Origin: Gemmatimonadaceae bacterium
GTDB lineage: Bacteria; Gemmatimonadota; Gemmatimonadetes; Gemmatimonadales; Gemmatimonadaceae
Assembly (NCBI GenBank): GCA_035606695.1
Contig: DATNEW010000016.1
Span: 62,001-126,000 of the forward strand
Direction: 5' to 3'
Length of the DNA stretch: 64,000 bases
Numbering within the stretch: position 1 is the stretch's first letter; each line of letters starts with the position of its first letter. Of the stretch, positions 42,920 to 51,949 are shown piece by piece. Position numbers and translations under genes: made by a program. The notes below the pieces were generated by a model. The model was not told the origin of the DNA. It ran no database searches and worked only from the letters and a program-made list of their open reading frames with translations.

Positions 42920-44995
42920 TCATTGTGTCACCTTCGACAACCGATTCGACAACGTGGTTTCCGCCGCCATCAACAGCAGCGCCACGAGCAGCAAATACCA
43001 CCACACCTTCTGCCGCTGTTCCTGCTCGTGCGGCGTCACGGTGTTGAAATCGCTTCCCGGCTGGCGCCGCCCATCCACCGCGGTCACGGCCAGCACCACG
43101 TCCTGCGGATCCAGATGCGACAAGTCCGACTCAGTAGGATCTACGTTCACGGCAATCGGCCGGCCACTCCCTACCGGCGTGTCCTGACCGCGCAACTCGT
43201 AAAATCCCTGTTCGCGCAGCGTAATCAGATGGTTCGCTCCCGCCGTCGTCACTCGCTCGCGCGCGCCGGACGGCGCCTCGAGAACGAGCTGGGCCGTGTC
43301 CTGCGCGCTCGACGCGAATTGCGCGGTGAGCTCACCGTGGCGAGACAGATCGAGCACATCCCCCGCCACGAACCATGGCCGCGGATCGGCGTAGCGGCCA
43401 ACGTGTTTGCCCAGTTGATGCACGAACGGCAGAAACACGGGCTGCATCGGCAAGTTGGTCCAGTACGCGTCGAGCGACGACGCCCAGAGCACGACCTTGC
43501 CGCTTCCTTGTGTTCGTTCGACGATCGCCGGCGAACCGTCGTCGAAGCGCGCACCGACCACGCTCCCCGGCTGCGGTGTCAACGATCGATAGCGGTAGAA
43601 CTTTGCCGTCGAGAAATCGCCGCTGCGCGGCGCGTTGAAGACTTCAAACGTCGGATACGCGTAGTCGATCGACGACAGCGAACCGCCGGCGTCCGACGTG
43701 CGATCGACAATTTTCCCAACGGTCGCGGGAAGCACGCCGCGCCAATCCGCCGGCCACGTCTCGACGGCCAGCGCGCCGGGGACGACGACGAGACCCGTAC
43801 CACCATCGAGCGCCGCGCGAAGCCGCTCGCCGGCGTCGCCATTCGGCGGCGCGACTTCATCCAGTACCACGAGCGCGCGGCCATCGAAGTCGCGCGGCGT
43901 GAGCTCGTTGATGCGCTTTTCCGTCACACGGAACGACGGACGGTCGCCGATCGCCAACGCTCGGCTCACGAACAAACTCTGATTCTCGCGCGGCGTCGCG
44001 GGCTCGACGAGCAACACCGACACCGCGGCGTCGGGCGCGATCGTGAAGGCGAGCACGTCGTCCTGCTGCAAGGAGTCCGGCGTAATGCGCACCGATCCCT
44101 TCGTCGCCGCATTCGGCACGGCGATCGGCGCGAACGCAACTTGCTGCGCACCGGTGGCCGCGACGCTCACGCTCTTCGTTTGAACGTCGCGTCCGCCGAT
44201 CGACAGCGTCGCCTGGATGTTCTTCGCCACGCGGCCGGTGTTGATCAACCGCGCGGCGACGGTCACGTGATCGCGCTCGCCCGTGCTGTCGCGATCGGTC
44301 GTCACCTGCGACACCGCGACGTCCGACGACGCCGCGCCGCCCAGATCGATGGGCGTTACGACCGTGCCCTTGGGGAACGTCACCTCGTTGTGGTTCGCCC
44401 AACCGATCTTCTGATAATCCGAGATGAGCACGACCTCGCGCCGCGGCAGCGTCGACGCACCTACGATCTGCGACGCGAGCTTGAGCGCCGGACCGTATCG
44501 CGTGGCTTCGGCGCCGAGCTTCGCGGCGTTGATCGATGCGTTGACGCGATCGGGCGTCGCCATGGGATCGCTCGCGACGGCGGCGTCACTCGCGAACAGC
44601 ACGAGCGTCGCGCGATCCGACGCACCAAGCCCGCCGATCACCTTGTGCGCGGCGGCCTTCGCCTTGTCCCAGCGGCCGCCGTACGCCATGCTCGCCGACC
44701 GGTCGAGGAGAATCACGACCTCGCGCGCGCCGGTCGCGCCAATCGCGGTCGTGCGGCGCTGGAAGAACGGACGCGCGAACGCGGCCACGAGCAGCGCGAC
44801 CGCGAGACAGCGCAGCGCGAGGAGCAAGAGATGCCGGATCTTCTGGCGCCGCACCGACCGATAGGGAATGCGCTGCAGGAACATCAGCGACGGAAATTCG
44901 ACGACGACTTTCCGCTCCCGGTTGATCAAATGAATGACGACGGGAATGCCGATGGCCGCGAGCGCGGCAAGAAACGCCGGGGCGAGGAAACTCAT
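42920..44995 (-). CDS. BatA/vWA-domain membrane protein
   Basis: 691 residues. The N-terminal BatA segment has a first helix (about 5-22), the motif INRERKVVVEFPSLMFLQ and a second helix (about 55-77). A vWA domain follows with the metal-site motif D98-R-S-A-S102. After a long beta-rich periplasmic part (about 250-640), a C-terminal helix (near 665-680) returns to the membrane. MoxR ATPases typically remodel or load metal onto such vWA proteins. It follows the DUF58 gene with no gap and is followed by B3 and the DUF4175 gene. Confidence 0.9.
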   Translation of the reverse strand: MSFLAPAFLAALAAIGIPVVIHLINRERKVVVEFPSLMFLQRIPYRSVRRQKIRHLLLLALRCLAVALLVAAFARPFFQRRTTAIGATGAREVVILLDRSASMAYGGRWDKAKAAAHKVIGGLGASDRATLVLFASDAAVASDPMATPDRVNASINAAKLGAEATRYGPALKLASQIVGASTLPRREVVLISDYQKIGWANHNEVTFPKGTVVTPIDLGGAASSDVAVSQVTTDRDSTGERDHVTVAARLINTGRVAKNIQATLSIGGRDVQTKSVSVAATGAQQVAFAPIAVPNAATKGSVRITPDSLQQDDVLAFTIAPDAAVSVLLVEPATPRENQSLFVSRALAIGDRPSFRVTEKRINELTPRDFDGRALVVLDEVAPPNGDAGERLRAALDGGTGLVVVPGALAVETWPADWRGVLPATVGKIVDRTSDAGGSLSSIDYAYPTFEVFNAPRSGDFSTAKFYRYRSLTPQPGSVVGARFDDGSPAIVERTQGSGKVVLWASSLDAYWTNLPMQPVFLPFVHQLGKHVGRYADPRPWFVAGDVLDLSRHGELTAQFASSAQDTAQLVLEAPSGARERVTTAGANHLITLREQGFYELRGQDTPVGSGRPIAVNVDPTESDLSHLDPQDVVLAVTAVDGRRQPGSDFNTVTPHEQEQRQKVWWYLLLVALLLMAAETTLSNRLSKVTQ

Positions 44996-45940
44996 CTATC
45001 GCGTCCGCGTGAAGCGCTGCCGCGCCAACAGATACGAGAAGAGCGCGCGATCGAGCGGCTTCGACGTATCGAACATCGCGTAGTCGGCGCGCGACTCGCC
45101 AATGCGCTTGGACAACGTGGTCGTGTGCTCGCGCACCAACTGCTGGTATTGCTTGCGCAGATAGTCGGGAATGACCTGCAGCTTCTCGCCGGTTTCCATG
45201 TCGATGAAGTTCGTCGAATCGGAGAACGAGAAGTCGATCTCGTGCGGATCGAGCAGGTGGAACACGATCAGATCGTTGCCGCGGCCGCGCACGAAGCTCA
45301 GCGCGTCGATGATCTCCTGCGGATCTTCATAGAAGTCTGAAATCAGCACGACGAGACTGCGGCGGCGAAACGTCTCCGAAAGTTTTCGGAGTGGCGGGAG
45401 CAGGGTGGACCGCCCGGGCAGCGCCTTGGCGTCGCGCGCGTTACGCTCGATACGCTCCAACGCATGCAGGACGAGCTGCAGATGCTTGGCCGACGGCGGT
45501 ACATAGTCGACAATGTCGGTGTCGATCGTCGCCAGACCGACTCGATCGCGCTGCAGACTCGAGAAATACGTGAGGCAAGCCGCGAGATAGCACGCATACG
45601 TGAGCTTCGACACGCGCCCCGTCTCGGGATTCGCGCCGTACCGCATCGACGGCGACACATCGACGATCACGTTGAAGTTCGTGTTGGTGTCCGCCTCGAA
45701 TTCCTTGATGTAGTGGCGATCGCTGCGGCCGAACAGCTTCCAATCGATCCGCCGAATGTCATCTCCCGGCATGTACGCCCGATGCTCGGCGAAATCGGTC
45801 GATGCGCCCAAATGCGGGGAGCGGTGCAGGCCGTTGATGAATCCTTCGACGACGACCTTGGCGAGCAGCTCGAGATTCCCGATCCGGGAGAGGACCGAGG
45901 GGTCGAGGAAGGAGGTCTGGGGGGTGAGAGACGTTGTCAT
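44996..45940 (-). CDS. DUF58-domain protein (vWA-like)
   Basis: 314 residues from the ATG at 45940 (AGG upstream); a longer frame begins in repeat B4. The DUF58 signature HRSPHLGASTDFAEHRAYMP and GDDIRRIDWKLFGRSD lies near residues 39-77. A vWA-like fold follows, with DVSPSM as the metal-site equivalent and LVVLISDFYED. Cytoplasmic, no membrane helix. DUF58 is the usual partner of MoxR ATPases, here encoded just upstream. Confidence 0.92.
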   Translation of the reverse strand: MTTSLTPQTSFLDPSVLSRIGNLELLAKVVVEGFINGLHRSPHLGASTDFAEHRAYMPGDDIRRIDWKLFGRSDRHYIKEFEADTNTNFNVIVDVSPSMRYGANPETGRVSKLTYACYLAACLTYFSSLQRDRVGLATIDTDIVDYVPPSAKHLQLVLHALERIERNARDAKALPGRSTLLPPLRKLSETFRRRSLVVLISDFYEDPQEIIDALSFVRGRGNDLIVFHLLDPHEIDFSFSDSTNFIDMETGEKLQVIPDYLRKQYQQLVREHTTTLSKRIGESRADYAMFDTSKPLDRALFSYLLARQRFTRTR

Positions 45941-45946
45941 ATGCCT

Positions 45947-46108
45947 GTCATCCCGAGCGCAGGCGCGCATCTTCTGTCATCCCGAGCGAAGGCGCGAAGC
46001 GCCGAAGTCGAGGGACCCCCGTCCCGACGGAGGAGCCATACGCAACGCTCCGCCGAGAAGGGGGTCCCTCGACTCCCCTTCGCTGCGCTCAGGGTCGCTC
46101 GGGATGAC
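45947..46108. repeat. Family B palindrome, copy B4 with an extra half-copy
   Basis: A half-copy (from GTCATCCCGAGCGC at 45947) adjoins a full copy (45976-46108) with inner arms GTCGAGGGACCCCC / GGGGGTCCCTCGAC. It contains GGAGGAGCCATA, the same stretch that provides a ribosome site in copy B5. It lies between the MoxR and DUF58 genes. Confidence 0.9.
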
Positions 46109-46137
46109 AAACGCGCTGTTTCCACCGCGCTCATCAT

Positions 46138-47169
46138 CTACATCCCCGACTTCGGCATCGGCACCGCCTTCACCAGCTTCTCGATGATCTGATCCGACGT
46201 CACATGCTCCGACTGCGCGTGAAAGTTCGTGAGCACACGATGTCTGAGCACTGGTTTCGCCAGCGCACGAATGTCCTCGAAGCTCACATTGTACCGGCCA
46301 TCCATCAGCGCGCGCGCCTTGCCGCCAAGAATGAGATGCTGCGGCGCGCGCGTGCTGGCACCGTACGACACCCATTGCTTGATGAAGTCGGGCGCATGCG
46401 GACCCGGGCGGCTCGTCCGCGCGAGATTCACCGCGTACCGCGCCACCGGCTCGGCGATCGGCACGCGGCGCACCAACTGCTGAAACGCCACGATGTCCGC
46501 ACCCGTGACCGCGTGCTGAAAGCGCTGATTCTGCACCGACGTCGTCGACGTCGCGACGCGCACCTCGTCGTCCTCGGGCAGGTAGTCCATGATGATGTTG
46601 AACATGAACCGGTCGAGCTGCGCTTCCGGCAGCGGATACGTGCCCTCGAGCTCGATCGGATTCTGCGTCGCGAACACGTGGAACGGCTCCTCGAGGTGAT
46701 ACGTCTTCCCCTGCACCGTCACACGATGTTCCTGCATCGCCTCGAGCAACGCGGACTGCGTCTTCGGCGGCGTGCGGTTGATCTCGTCGGCGAGCACGAT
46801 GTTGCCGAAGATCGGGCCCGGCGTGAACACCATGTGCCGGCGTCCCGTTTCGGGGTCATCCTGAATGATGTCCGTGCCCGTGATGTCGCTCGGCATCAGA
46901 TCCGGCGTGAATTGAATGCGCGAGAATTTCAGATCGAGCACCTTGGCGATCGTGCTGATCAGGAGCGTCTTCGCCAGTCCCGGCACGCCGACGATGAGAC
47001 TGTTGCCGCCCGTGAACAACGACAGCAGCACGAGCTCGATGACGTCTTCCTGACCGATGATCAGCTTGTGCAGCTCGGTGATGATCTCATCGTGCCCGCG
47101 CTTGAGCCGGTCGGCCAACGCGATGTCGTCGTGCGATTCCAGCGTCGGGGTCTGAACTGTGGTCGCCAA
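46138..47169 (-). CDS. MoxR-family AAA+ ATPase
   Basis: 343 residues. Walker A is GVPGLAKT (61-68), Walker B NIVLADEINR (123-132), followed by the AAA_3 features TPPKTQSALLEAMQEHRV and ATQNPIELEGTYPLPEAQLDRF (in part, about 135-185). It is a chaperone-like ATPase that acts on vWA-domain partners. In this operon those are the DUF58, BatA/vWA and vWA/GATase1-like proteins. Cytoplasmic. It starts 22 bases after the DUF4159 gene. Confidence 0.94.
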   Translation of the reverse strand: MATTVQTPTLESHDDIALADRLKRGHDEIITELHKLIIGQEDVIELVLLSLFTGGNSLIVGVPGLAKTLLISTIAKVLDLKFSRIQFTPDLMPSDITGTDIIQDDPETGRRHMVFTPGPIFGNIVLADEINRTPPKTQSALLEAMQEHRVTVQGKTYHLEEPFHVFATQNPIELEGTYPLPEAQLDRFMFNIIMDYLPEDDEVRVATSTTSVQNQRFQHAVTGADIVAFQQLVRRVPIAEPVARYAVNLARTSRPGPHAPDFIKQWVSYGASTRAPQHLILGGKARALMDGRYNVSFEDIRALAKPVLRHRVLTNFHAQSEHVTSDQIIEKLVKAVPMPKSGM

Positions 47170-47191
47170 GAGTCGTCCCGGGTGTGATTGC

Positions 47192-48058
47192 CTAGTGAGT
47201 CAGTGCGTAGATCACGTAGTTGATGCCCAGCTTGTAGATCTCGTTCGCCTGCGCGATCGGCACGAATCCCTGTCCCGACCACTGCCACGATTCGCCGATG
47301 TCGTTGTCGACGTTGGCCATCAGCATCAAGCGCTTGTGCGGATCGTTGCCGTCGAACAGGCCCCAGTACGTTGGCGGCCGCGTGCCGTACGCCGAGGTCG
47401 AAGGCCACTCGACGGCCTTGTTCATGTCGACCTTGAAGAATGAATCGAAGACCGGCTCGTCGCCCTTGAGCTGAATCCAGTGCAGGCCCGGAAACGCGAC
47501 CGCCGTCAGCTGCTGGAGATTCGACCAGTCGTAGTTGCCGCGCCACCCTTCGCGGAAATCATCAAAGATCATGAATCCGCCTTTCAGGATATAGCTTCGA
47601 AAACCGGCCATCTCCTTGTCGTTCGGATGCCAGCCGCCGGGTTCCGACATGTAGCTCACGGGATACTTGAACAGGAGCGGATCGTCGAGCGAAACGAGCA
47701 CACTGCCGACCATCGGCCCCGATTCGACGAACGGATGCACCGCCGTGACGTCGCGAAGAATCTTTACAAAATTCTCATCAGCGTCCGGATAATCGTGCGC
47801 CCAGCCCGGCCCCTCGGGCCCCGCCCAGTGCTCGAAGCCGCGATACCGAATGCGCGCAAACGTGAACCGGCCGTCGTACGGCACGTTGCCGTGAAACGCC
47901 GGCGGCTGATACATGTCGTCCGGCCCGCCGAAGAATTGGTTGAATCCTCCGCCGCGCGGTCGTGTCGGCCGCTGTGCACCAACAAGATGTGGCGCGACGA
48001 GAAGCATCCCGACGACCGCCCAACGCCCAACGCCCATCGCCCATCGCGAAGCGCTCAT
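47192..48058 (-). CDS. Secreted DUF4159-domain protein
   Basis: 288 residues from the ATG at 48058, overlapping the TPR gene stop by four bases (ATGA). The signal peptide's basic region (SRWAMGVGRWAVVG) is encoded by the family C repeat. The domain has FTFARIRYRGFEHW, WAHDYPDADENFVKIL and GGFMIFDDFREGW, with a GATase1-like fold predicted for DUF4159. DUF4159 genes are known beside MoxR/DUF58 genes. Likely periplasmic; role unknown. Confidence 0.88.
   Translation of the reverse strand: MSASRWAMGVGRWAVVGMLLVAPHLVGAQRPTRPRGGGFNQFFGGPDDMYQPPAFHGNVPYDGRFTFARIRYRGFEHWAGPEGPGWAHDYPDADENFVKILRDVTAVHPFVESGPMVGSVLVSLDDPLLFKYPVSYMSEPGGWHPNDKEMAGFRSYILKGGFMIFDDFREGWRGNYDWSNLQQLTAVAFPGLHWIQLKGDEPVFDSFFKVDMNKAVEWPSTSAYGTRPPTYWGLFDGNDPHKRLMLMANVDNDIGESWQWSGQGFVPIAQANEIYKLGINYVIYALTH
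48016..48048. repeat. Family C (GGGCGATGG-type) tandem units encoding a signal-peptide segment
   Basis: On the minus strand the units CGATGGGCGATGGGCGTTGG repeat as GGGCG(A/T)TGG steps and encode the basic and early hydrophobic part of the DUF4159 signal peptide. Similar units lie at 56068-56215. Confidence 0.75.
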
Positions 48059-50754
48059 GGCTTCTTCACCTCGCCGCCGCTCTGACGAACCCGAGCGTCG
48101 TAGATGGTCAGCAGCAACGTCTGCGCCTTCTCGAAATTCGGCGCTTCCTCGAGCGACCGCAGCACGCTCGTCCGCGCATGCACGTCGTCGCCCGCGTCGT
48201 GCTGCGCCTGCGCCAACTGATACCACGCGTCGGCCTGGTCCACGGGATTCAACGCGACGATCGCGGTACGCTCGCGAATCGTCCGCTGCCTGTCCCCCGC
48301 CGCCGCCGACAACTGCGCGAGTCGCTGATGCGTCGCCAGATCGAACGGATTCACGAACATCAATCGATCGAGCGCGTCAGCGGCCGCCTTCGCGTTCCCG
48401 AGCTTCTCCTGCACATCAGCCAATCGCGCGAGCGCCTTCGCGTTCGTCTCGGTCAGTGTCGTCCACCTCTCCAGCACCGCGGCTTCCTTCGCGAGATCGC
48501 CCTTCTTCGCGTACACAGCGTCGAGCACCGCGTACGGACTGTCGTCGCCGCCATACTCCGGGAAAATGTCGCGCGCCCGCTCGAGCAGCGGAATCGCCCG
48601 ATCGAGCTCATTGTGCTCCACCATCGCCATGCCGCCGAGCAGCAACACGCCGAAATCATTCGGCTTGTTCTTCACCATCTGATCCACGTCGTCCAGCGAC
48701 GTCGATGCATTGATCTCCGGCGGCTCCTTCGTGATCGACGGCAGCACGCTCGCGTACCGCAGCTTCAAATAGTCGTCGAACTTCTTGTCGAACGACTTCA
48801 TGTCGGTGTTCAGCACTTTCTGAAACACCTGCTCCGTCGTCATTCCGTCCTTGTACGCCTGCAGCATCCTGGCGATCGCGCCTTCGCCGTAGTCGCGCAC
48901 GATCAACTCGCACACGAGCGACGCCTGGAAGTACGAGAACTGCACCTGCTCCGGATACGCGGGATGCATGAACCCATCGTTCATGCGGCTCACCGGCACG
49001 AGCTTGCCCGCCTTGTACGCCGCGAGGAAATCGGGCGACACGCTGAAGCCCCAGCCGGTCTTCGGTCCGTGATGCTCTTCGTACACCGACAGTCCTTCCG
49101 ACAGCCAGCGCGGAATGCGATTGTCCGTCACGCCAAGCGTGAACGTGTGCGCCAGCTCGTGCCACACGGTCGAGCCCCAGTTGAACGGACCCGCGTCCTT
49201 CGCGGCCGGCGAATCGAACGCGAGCGTCGTTCCGAAGCTCACCCCCAACGCGCCCAGGCCCGCCAGCCCAACGGTCCGCACCGAGAAGTCCGCGTGACTG
49301 CGATACACCTCGATGCGAATCGGCGGCGGCGGCGCATACCCGAATTCCTTCGAGTACTTCGCGTACGCCTGCTCCGCCAAATCCTTGAGGTATACCGCAA
49401 GAATCTGCGACTCGTCCTTCTCGATCATGAAGCGAAAATGATCGCTCGAGATCATATCATAGTTCTTATATGTGTCGAGCAGGTCGAGCGTATTCTTGAC
49501 CCACACGCTGTACGGGTCGCCTGAGAACGCCGTCTCGAGGCTCTTCTTTCCGTCGTCGATCTGGCCCAGGCGCAGCTCGTTGTTGCCGAGCAATCCCCAG
49601 GCGCGCCAGTTCTTTGGATTGAGCTGCAACGCTTGCCGCGCAAAATCCGCCGCCTGTTCGTACAGTCGCACCTGACCCGAAAGCTCGGCGAGCGTGGCGT
49701 CCAGTTCGCCGTCGTTCGGATTCGCCGCGAGCGCGCGCTGCCGCATCGCCTCGTACCCAGGCTGGTCGTGCGACAGATACTTGATCGCCGTCGCGACGGC
49801 GAGCGCGCGCTCGTTCATCGGATCGATGCGCAGCGCGCGATCGATGTCCTGCTGCGCGCCGGCGTAGTCCTCGAGACTGAGCAGCATCTCGCCGTGCAGC
49901 GTGCGCGCGTCCGGATAATCCGGATTCACGTTCAGCGCGGCGCGCAACAATGAATCCGCACCGGGCTGATTGTCCGCCTCGAGCCGTCGCGCGGCACCCA
50001 GCAGCGCGCGCGGCTCGTTCGGATTGTTGTCGAGAACGTCCTCGAAGGTCTTCTGCGCATCAGCAAAGTTGTATTTGCGCAGGAACAGCTCGCCGAGTTT
50101 GATCTTGGCGTCCAGATTCGTCGGGTCGGCGCTGATCGCGCGATCGTACGCCTTCAGCGCATCCTTGAAGAGCTGCGGGTCGTTCGCGCCGAGGTATTCG
50201 ACGGCCGTCGCGACGGCGACGAGCTCCTCGCTCGACAAGCTGCTCCCCGCGGACGCGTTGTAGATGTCGATGAAGTGGTCGAACTCCTTCATCGCGCGAT
50301 CGCGCTCGCCGCGCGCGTAATGCAGCTCGGCGAGATTGAGCTGCGCGACGAGACTGTCCGACGCATGCTCGCTCGACGCGCGCACGAACGCACCCTCGGC
50401 CGCGGCGCGCTTGCCGCGCACCAACAGCACCTGGCCAAGCGAATTCCATAATTCCTTGCCGCGCGGCGTCGACACGGCGCGCCGCGCCGTATTCTCGGCG
50501 TCGTCGTACCGGCCGACCGATGCATAGGCGCGCACGAGGTCGTGCTGGGCGTCGAGCCATGCGCTGTCGGCCGCGGGGACCTTGGACAGAATGACGATCG
50601 CTTCCTTGTATTTGCCGGCTTGGAGCGAGTCGCGGCCGTCGGAGGCGGATTGGGCGGAGAGCGGCGAGGCGAAGAGCATCACGCCAAGTGTCATCCCGAG
50701 CGGAGGCGCCCAGCGCCGGAGTCGAGGGACCTCCTTCTCAGCGGAGCGCTGCAT
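48055..50754 (-). CDS. Secreted TPR protein with gluzincin (HExxH) peptidase-like domain
   Basis: 899 residues from the ATG at 50754, which has GGAGGAG four bases upstream; both lie inside repeat B5. GTG at 50853, overlapping the previous stop, is an alternative. The signal peptide runs from RLRRWAPPLG to ASPLSA-Q. TPR-type repeats fill about residues 35-400 and 680-890. Between them a peptidase MA-like domain has WHELAHTFTLG and, further on, PRWLSEGLSVYEE, giving the two His and the Glu zinc ligands. Probably an active periplasmic metalloprotease or a binding scaffold. It is coupled to the DUF4159 gene. Confidence 0.85.
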   Translation of the reverse strand: MQRSAEKEVPRLRRWAPPLGMTLGVMLFASPLSAQSASDGRDSLQAGKYKEAIVILSKVPAADSAWLDAQHDLVRAYASVGRYDDAENTARRAVSTPRGKELWNSLGQVLLVRGKRAAAEGAFVRASSEHASDSLVAQLNLAELHYARGERDRAMKEFDHFIDIYNASAGSSLSSEELVAVATAVEYLGANDPQLFKDALKAYDRAISADPTNLDAKIKLGELFLRKYNFADAQKTFEDVLDNNPNEPRALLGAARRLEADNQPGADSLLRAALNVNPDYPDARTLHGEMLLSLEDYAGAQQDIDRALRIDPMNERALAVATAIKYLSHDQPGYEAMRQRALAANPNDGELDATLAELSGQVRLYEQAADFARQALQLNPKNWRAWGLLGNNELRLGQIDDGKKSLETAFSGDPYSVWVKNTLDLLDTYKNYDMISSDHFRFMIEKDESQILAVYLKDLAEQAYAKYSKEFGYAPPPPIRIEVYRSHADFSVRTVGLAGLGALGVSFGTTLAFDSPAAKDAGPFNWGSTVWHELAHTFTLGVTDNRIPRWLSEGLSVYEEHHGPKTGWGFSVSPDFLAAYKAGKLVPVSRMNDGFMHPAYPEQVQFSYFQASLVCELIVRDYGEGAIARMLQAYKDGMTTEQVFQKVLNTDMKSFDKKFDDYLKLRYASVLPSITKEPPEINASTSLDDVDQMVKNKPNDFGVLLLGGMAMVEHNELDRAIPLLERARDIFPEYGGDDSPYAVLDAVYAKKGDLAKEAAVLERWTTLTETNAKALARLADVQEKLGNAKAAADALDRLMFVNPFDLATHQRLAQLSAAAGDRQRTIRERTAIVALNPVDQADAWYQLAQAQHDAGDDVHARTSVLRSLEEAPNFEKAQTLLLTIYDARVRQSGGEVKKP

Positions 50755-50812
50755 ATGGCTCCTCCGCCGGGACGGGGGTGCCTCGACTCGCTGACGCTCG
50801 CTCGGGATGACA
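50690..50812. repeat. Family B palindrome, copy B5, supplying a gene start
   Basis: Bounded by GTCATCCCGAGCGGAGG and GCTCGCTCGGGATGAC. On the minus strand it holds GGAGGAG and the ATG at 50754 plus the basic region of the TPR protein's signal peptide. A second in-frame ATG comes from its GGGATGAC end (50694). Confidence 0.9.
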
Positions 50813-50849
50813 GGTGCTTGCTGACGCTCGCGCGTGACACGTGCCCCCT

Positions 50850-51869
50850 TCACGACTTCCTCCCTTCAATCTCGCGAATCGTCTTCGCCTTCCTCGCCAG
50901 CTGCACCAACAACACCTCGAGTGAATCGTCGTACGCGTCGGCGGCCATCGCCGTCTTCTTCTGCCGCAGCTGATCGATCTGATCCTCGATCGCGAACTTG
51001 TCCTTGTAGAGCGCGGCGAGCTGCGCGTCATTCACGCTGCCGGTCGCCTTGAAGCCGCCGTCGAGGAAGAAACGGCGCGCGAGCAAACCCTGACCTGTAC
51101 GCCCGTCGGGGTCCGGCACGCCGGTCTTCATGCCCATGTCGTCGAGCTGCGCGTGCTCCGTTTGCAGCCGCGTATCCGTCTCGTACAAGCGCTTTGTCTC
51201 GGCCGTCGCATAGCGAAACGCCTCGAGCAACGACACGCGGCCGTCCTTGTCGACGTCGGCAACGTCCTTGGTCAACGCATCGACGAAGAATTGCGCGAAG
51301 TGCGATTCGTTGCGCTCGAACGCGCTCTTGGTCGCCGTGATGATGATGCGGTTCGGCCCCGACAGCACAGGCAGCATGTCCCCGCTGGCGCTCGTCATGT
51401 TCACGAACGCCACGCGCTGAGTCGGAAAACGCGCGAGGAGCTGGGCAAAGTCTCGCGCGCTGAGATCGGGACCCGGAATGCTGATCTTGGTATCCTCGCC
51501 CTCGCCGCTCCCGTGCCCGATGAGGACGAGGACGACCTGATCGCCGGGCCCGGCTCGCTGCGCCATCTGCGCCACCGCGCGCTCGACGTTCACCTTGGTC
51601 GATTGCCCGCGAAAGTGCGGCTGCGTCGAAATACTGTCTTCGCCCAGCCACACGATTTCTGATTCTGGTATACCAAAACGCTTATTGCCCGCGTCGGCGA
51701 GCGATTGGGCCAGATGCGAGAACTCGGTCGTGTATTTCTGTTCGCCGCCGAGGCCGGAGATGATCAGGAGGTGCGTTTGCGCGGCGAGCGAACGCGCGAC
51801 GAGCGTCAGGCCGAGCAGCGCCGTCATCCCGAGCGAGCGAGCGTAGCGAGTGAGTCGAGGGACCCCCAT
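50850..51869 (-). CDS. Caspase-like (C13/C14 fold) secreted protein with Cys replaced
   Basis: 339 residues from the ATG at 51869; ATG 51827 is an alternative, and both lie in repeat B6. The signal peptide MGVPRLTRYARSLG ... VARSLAAQ is partly encoded by that repeat. The caspase-type core has LLIISGLGG near the start, the histidine strand VVLVLIGHGSGEGED, and then AFVNMTSASGDM, where families normally have DACHSG. The catalytic Cys is Ser here, so it may be inactive or act as a serine nucleophile. An EF-hand-like DVDKDGRVSLLEAF and a C-terminal coiled coil follow. Its stop (TGA 50850-50852) touches the TPR gene's alternative GTG. Confidence 0.78.
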   Translation of the reverse strand: MGVPRLTRYARSLGMTALLGLTLVARSLAAQTHLLIISGLGGEQKYTTEFSHLAQSLADAGNKRFGIPESEIVWLGEDSISTQPHFRGQSTKVNVERAVAQMAQRAGPGDQVVLVLIGHGSGEGEDTKISIPGPDLSARDFAQLLARFPTQRVAFVNMTSASGDMLPVLSGPNRIIITATKSAFERNESHFAQFFVDALTKDVADVDKDGRVSLLEAFRYATAETKRLYETDTRLQTEHAQLDDMGMKTGVPDPDGRTGQGLLARRFFLDGGFKATGSVNDAQLAALYKDKFAIEDQIDQLRQKKTAMAADAYDDSLEVLLVQLARKAKTIREIEGRKS

Positions 51870-51934
51870 CCCGACGGAGGAGTCCTCCGCGGTGAAGGGG
51901 ATCCCCCGGCTCGCTGACGCTCGCTCGGGATGAC
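51823..51934. repeat. Family B palindrome, copy B6, supplying a gene start
   Basis: Bounded by GTCATCCCGAGCGAGCGAGC and GCTCGCTCGGGATGAC. It lies between the vWA/GATase1-like gene and the caspase-like gene and encodes the latter's start codons and the basic part of its signal peptide. Confidence 0.9.
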
Positions 51935-51949
51935 AGCCCGCCCGGCGCC

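Noticed and set aside
42569..45340. Long open frame (923 codons) on the plus strand
   Set aside because: It lies opposite well-supported vWA and DUF4175 genes and has low-complexity Arg/His/Ala-rich sequence typical of GC-rich shadow frames.
47962..49524. Long open frame (520 codons) opposite the TPR/gluzincin gene
   Set aside because: Shadow frame; the minus-strand product has clear motifs and overlaps its neighbours properly.
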